Origin: Mariniphaga anaerophila
Lineage (GTDB): Bacteria > Bacteroidota > Bacteroidia > Bacteroidales > Prolixibacteraceae
Direction: 5' to 3'
DNA length: 64,000 nucleotides
Assembly (NCBI RefSeq): GCF_900129025.1
Contig: NZ_FQUM01000012.1
Span: 27,065 to 91,064, forward strand
This document shows, piece by piece, positions 62,301-64,000 of the stretch. Both the position numbers and the translations under genes were made by a program. Each line of letters starts with the position of its first letter. Position 1 is the first letter of the stretch. A model generated the notes under the pieces. The model was not told where the DNA came from, made no database searches, and saw only the letters and a program-made list of their open reading frames with translations.

Positions 62301-62883
62301 TACTACTACAAATCTGGGAGAACGAGTTTCATTTGATGCCGTATCTCCTGATATATATAATGTATCTGACTTCAGCGGAAGTGTAAGTTTTTTATCGATT
62401 GGGGGAGATTCTATTGAGCCTGTTACTATTTCGAACTTGGGATTGTTAACAGAATCAGATGTGTCCCAGATTAAGTACTTCTCTGGTGAAATGAAATATG
62501 TTATTGATTTTAGTGTTCCTTCGGAGTATCTTGATAATCGTAGTTCTGTCTGCCTCGATTTGGGTATTTTTGGAACCACAGGTGAAGTAAGGTTGAACGG
62601 ACGATTTCTTGAAAACGTGTGGTTTCCGGGTGTAACTATTCCGGTTACTGAGATATTGACGAAACATAATCGTTTGGAAATAGTAATAGCAACAACTAAC
62701 CGAAACCGGTTAATCGGAGACCTTCGCGAAAAGGGGCATTTGAATAATATTTGGACTTCTTATATCGGTGTAAGAAAAGGTTTTAATCTGGGGGTTTCAG
62801 GATTGGCTGGACCACTCAAATTGATAAAGTATTCAGAAAAACCGTGCGTAGAAAGAAAATCAGCAAAGAAAGAAAGGGGATAA
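59377..62883 (+). CDS. GH106-type alpha-L-rhamnosidase-like lipoprotein
   Basis: Start chosen at ATG 59377, which gives a lipoprotein signal (MKVFAKTGLTLAGLVGLFLAVSSC, Cys24) and 1168 residues. The N-terminal domain matches GH106: VRIHTWWHWVDGMITKEGITKDLESMKKVGIAQATILNLG, then AKRLGITIGVHNCDGWSESGGPWIKPEMSM. The barrel continues with the SWECDFQNWTAQMPEEFEKRRGY, LEMHAEVIYGGGMYPPLDVLKANSYADLPMTEFW and ASEAFTASCRH segments, which carry the acidic residues expected of the active site. A beta-rich C-terminal part ends with a GH2-like carbohydrate-binding module (DLGIFGTTGEVRLNGRFLENVWFPG). It likely removes rhamnose from a plant or algal glycan at the cell surface, serving the SusCD pair before it. 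Confidence 0.87.
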   Translation: MKVFAKTGLTLAGLVGLFLAVSSCTQTDKPEVFKQYEFTQPAEKVRIHTWWHWVDGMITKEGITKDLESMKKVGIAQATILNLGFPQNASVLPSENYKIEKVKFVTDKWYEMFEWALQEAKRLGITIGVHNCDGWSESGGPWIKPEMSMKKFVYTKTIIPSGFKGKIKLDKPYNNFDFYKDVAVVAYKNSGLKKNSFQSANPEIIINNQQKIAPSTIFEAKKGDSIEFIFNADFVADKILVFQGYKVGSSGINKNTSSQYTLMSSNNGGESYKEITRFNLTCFNDTAIINFPRTKSSRFKLIISDGLSLSTWRNSKYLLSHVELLADGDHSGFAPAVPRVFEKTASGNILDVKQLDEKGIDLGGYKAIKSNEIVNLSNQMNSDGIIDIDLPDGDWTILRFGYTTTGVVNSPSTVEGEGLECDKMDTTALNVHFSNFPQKLVQHSKGLNGSTFKFLLIDSWECDFQNWTAQMPEEFEKRRGYSLIDWLPVLCGDVVGDMDLSEGFLYDFRKTIAEMIEENFYLHFSELCHRNNLEMHAEVIYGGGMYPPLDVLKANSYADLPMTEFWTLANDGVITYSPLKNNPLSSLASLSGLYNKPVLASEAFTASCRHSETPADLKLYGDRAFCSGINQMVLHSYVHQPNEQKPGLTLYAFGSHFNRNTPWWNYSRGWLDYQARIQYVLQKGIIPAEVLYFVGDQLPHDLNVELVNNLPKDIHAIPCNFDLLQNAVVKEGKISFPSGAEFSILALPNVRSINYSTLIEIDRLVRDGAVVFGEKPQYLLSLKDMTENRNGFEKLMSELWGDYKKGETGRNPHGKGLVCWGASVNDMLKELKVAPALSTTLPDSLEVLSIHKTTPEEDVFFVVNQHNQLLNFECNFAVGDKSLEIWNPMTGECKNQLVYIQSNEETTVPVRLQPNESLFFIFKKGSRKNFVTKVELDGRQIFPAQAEGVSSDVVPEIKLENGNWSLTGYVNGVYHTTTNLGERVSFDAVSPDIYNVSDFSGSVSFLSIGGDSIEPVTISNLGLLTESDVSQIKYFSGEMKYVIDFSVPSEYLDNRSSVCLDLGIFGTTGEVRLNGRFLENVWFPGVTIPVTEILTKHNRLEIVIATTNRNRLIGDLREKGHLNNIWTSYIGVRKGFNLGVSGLAGPLKLIKYSEKPCVERKSAKKERG

Positions 62884-62934
62884 TGTCCCCTTTTGTAAAT
62901 GGCCGGATGCTTTTTAGTAACAAGAAATTTTATT

Positions 62935-63699
62935 TTACACAATTATGAGTTCAATTCCCATTTCTTCTATGGCAATGGCTGTTTGTTGAGGAATGCCAGA
63001 ATCGGTAATGATAGTGTCAACCTGATCGAGCGGACATATCCTGCCGAAACCTCTTTTCCCAAATTTGGAGGAGTCGGAAAGAATAATCGTTCGCAAGGCT
63101 GCATTCATCATTTTTTTGTTCAGAATTGCTTCTTCAATGTTTGAGTTGGTTATTCCATTTTCAAAATCAATCCCATCCACGCCCAAAAAAAGTTTAGAGC
63201 AGGTTAGATCATTAAAAGGCTGGGCCGCAAAATCGCCTACTACAGAGAAAGAGTTTTTGCGGACAATTCCTCCCAGCTGGATTACTTCAATGTTGGGAAT
63301 ATTGTTAAGCAGAATAGATGTTTTCAGGGAGGCGCTCACGACGGTAAGGTTTCCTTTGGGGTTCAACTCCTGGGCAAATGTATGAGCCGTTGATCCGGAA
63401 GCAATAATAATAGAATCATTTTCTTCGATTAGTTTGCAGGCAGCCATCGCAATTCTCTTTTTTTCCGACGTTCTCATTTTTTCCTTTTCCTGCAGATTAA
63501 TATCCGCAGTATGTGGGTTTACGGGGCTTGCGCTCCCATGAGTCCGGTAAAGCAGCTTTTTTTCTTCCAGGTATTTTAAATCCTTTCGTATTGTAACGGG
63601 TGTAACATCGAGTTCTTTAGAGATGTCCGATACTTTAATAAACCCATTTTTATTGAGCATGTCCAGGATGTACTTGTGCCTTTCTGCGATACTTAACAT
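62935..63699 (-). CDS. DeoR/GlpR-family transcriptional regulator
   Basis: A 254-residue regulator with the DeoR helix-turn-helix at the N-terminus (ERHKYILDMLNKNGFIKVSDISKELDVTPVTIRKDLKYLEEKKLLYRTHGSA, about 6-58) and the phosphosugar-sensing C-terminal domain (IIIASGSTAHTFAQEL, LGGIVRKNSFSVVGDFA, KLFLGVDGIDFENGITN, ILSDSSKFGKRGF). Such repressors usually respond to a phosphorylated sugar and control a sugar catabolic operon, which may lie to the right of the window. It converges with the GH106 gene. Confidence 0.93.
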   Translation of the reverse strand: MLSIAERHKYILDMLNKNGFIKVSDISKELDVTPVTIRKDLKYLEEKKLLYRTHGSASPVNPHTADINLQEKEKMRTSEKKRIAMAACKLIEENDSIIIASGSTAHTFAQELNPKGNLTVVSASLKTSILLNNIPNIEVIQLGGIVRKNSFSVVGDFAAQPFNDLTCSKLFLGVDGIDFENGITNSNIEEAILNKKMMNAALRTIILSDSSKFGKRGFGRICPLDQVDTIITDSGIPQQTAIAIEEMGIELIIV

Positions 63700-63724
63700 G
63701 ATGCTTATTTATTATTGTTTTATG

Positions 63725-63732
63725 CAAATATA
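63725..63732 (-). promoter_or_regulatory. -7 promoter element of the DeoR gene
   Basis: TATATTTG (minus strand) matches TAnnTTTG, 25 nt before the DeoR start; no TTG at the usual distance. Confidence 0.45.
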
Positions 63733-63951
63733 GCCTTTTCCGTTATGTTTTTATTAAAGTAAGTAGTAGAAGTGGTGTTTCGGGATAAAGTTTTAGTTGA
63801 TGTCTATTTCTTAATTTTTTGCTAATTTTTTGTTGTTATTTATTTCTTTTTACATATGTTTGTTGTGTTTTAAGAAGGTGAAAAGAAAGAAAAAGAAATG
63901 TTAGCAAGATATTTCTTTCGTTTTAAAGATAATTTAAGGGAATAGGGATTT

Positions 63952-64000
63952 ATGAAAAGAGAAGGTCTTTCGGGTGAGATAGGTTCGGGCAACTACGCGA
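63952..64000 (+). CDS. Possible 5' end of a gene leaving the window
   Basis: An ATG at 63952 opens a 16-codon frame (MKREGLSGEIGSGNYA) that is still open at the right edge. It is preceded by AT-rich, promoter-like sequence between 63760 and 63940. It is too short to classify and has no recognisable signal; it could be chance. Confidence 0.25.
   Translation, partial: MKREGLSGEIGSGNYA

Overview
The window is a piece of a Bacteroidota chromosome. Evidence: two SusC/SusD pairs, an ECF sigma/FecR/SusC-with-STN cascade, a type IX secretion (T9SS) substrate with a PorP/SprF partner, and many promoters of the form TTG-N19/20-TAnnTTTG. The mixture of sulfatases, 3-keto-glycoside enzymes, GH106, GH15 plus OtsAB and T9SS would suit a marine or sediment Marinilabiliales/Prolixibacteraceae-like organism, but the exact lineage is inference.

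Layout. 1-6640: the 3' end of a SusC gene, its SusD, a strong terminator, a FISUMP lipoprotein, a decayed UroD remnant, then a secreted Gfo/Idh/MocA oxidoreductase coupled to a DUF1080 (3-keto-glycoside hydrolase-type) protein. 6806-11484: sulfatase, PhoD-like phosphatase, sulfatase, all lipoproteins. 11990-23298: a 2845-residue repeat protein ending in a T9SS type B sorting domain, PorP/SprF and a PD40/OmpA protein, which look like one secretion/adhesion unit. 23399-30258 (minus): a TetR-controlled TolC-HlyD-ABC-ABC-permease-permease exporter similar in plan to E. coli cecR-ybhGFSR, with two 18-bp palindromic operators at its promoter. 30461-37693: thioredoxin-like protein, MATE exporter, CorA with an unusual leader, M20 peptidase, VF530 protein, MutS2. 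37799-40279 (minus): feoA-feoB-Cys-rich peptide. 40414-46166 (minus): recR followed by a GT2-fusion, GNAT, MBOAT and SGNH-like cell-surface modification set. 46303-51956: a second Tat-type Gfo/Idh/MocA protein and a divergent GH15 / OtsA-OtsB trehalose pair. 52117-62883: a complete polysaccharide utilisation locus with its own sigma and anti-sigma factors, SusC, SusD and a GH106 rhamnosidase-like lipoprotein. 62935-63699: a DeoR-type repressor.

How they work together. SusCD pairs import oligosaccharides at the outer membrane. The sulfatases, PhoD-like enzyme, Gfo/Idh + DUF1080 pair and GH106 enzyme strip sulfate, phosphate and sugars from complex glycans. FecR and the STN domain of SusC pass the substrate signal to the ECF sigma factor.

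The observation I rate highest lies in the corA leader (minus strand, 33323-33456). Two tiny open frames, 16 and 8 codons, are chained so that the stop codon of each overlaps a perfect AAGGAGG ribosome-binding site for the next frame, the last being corA itself. The Pro-Pro codons of the second frame (CCUCC) can pair with either of the two GGAGG sites. This looks like a translation-coupled leader-peptide switch on a magnesium transporter. It is read directly from sequence, but its function is inference.
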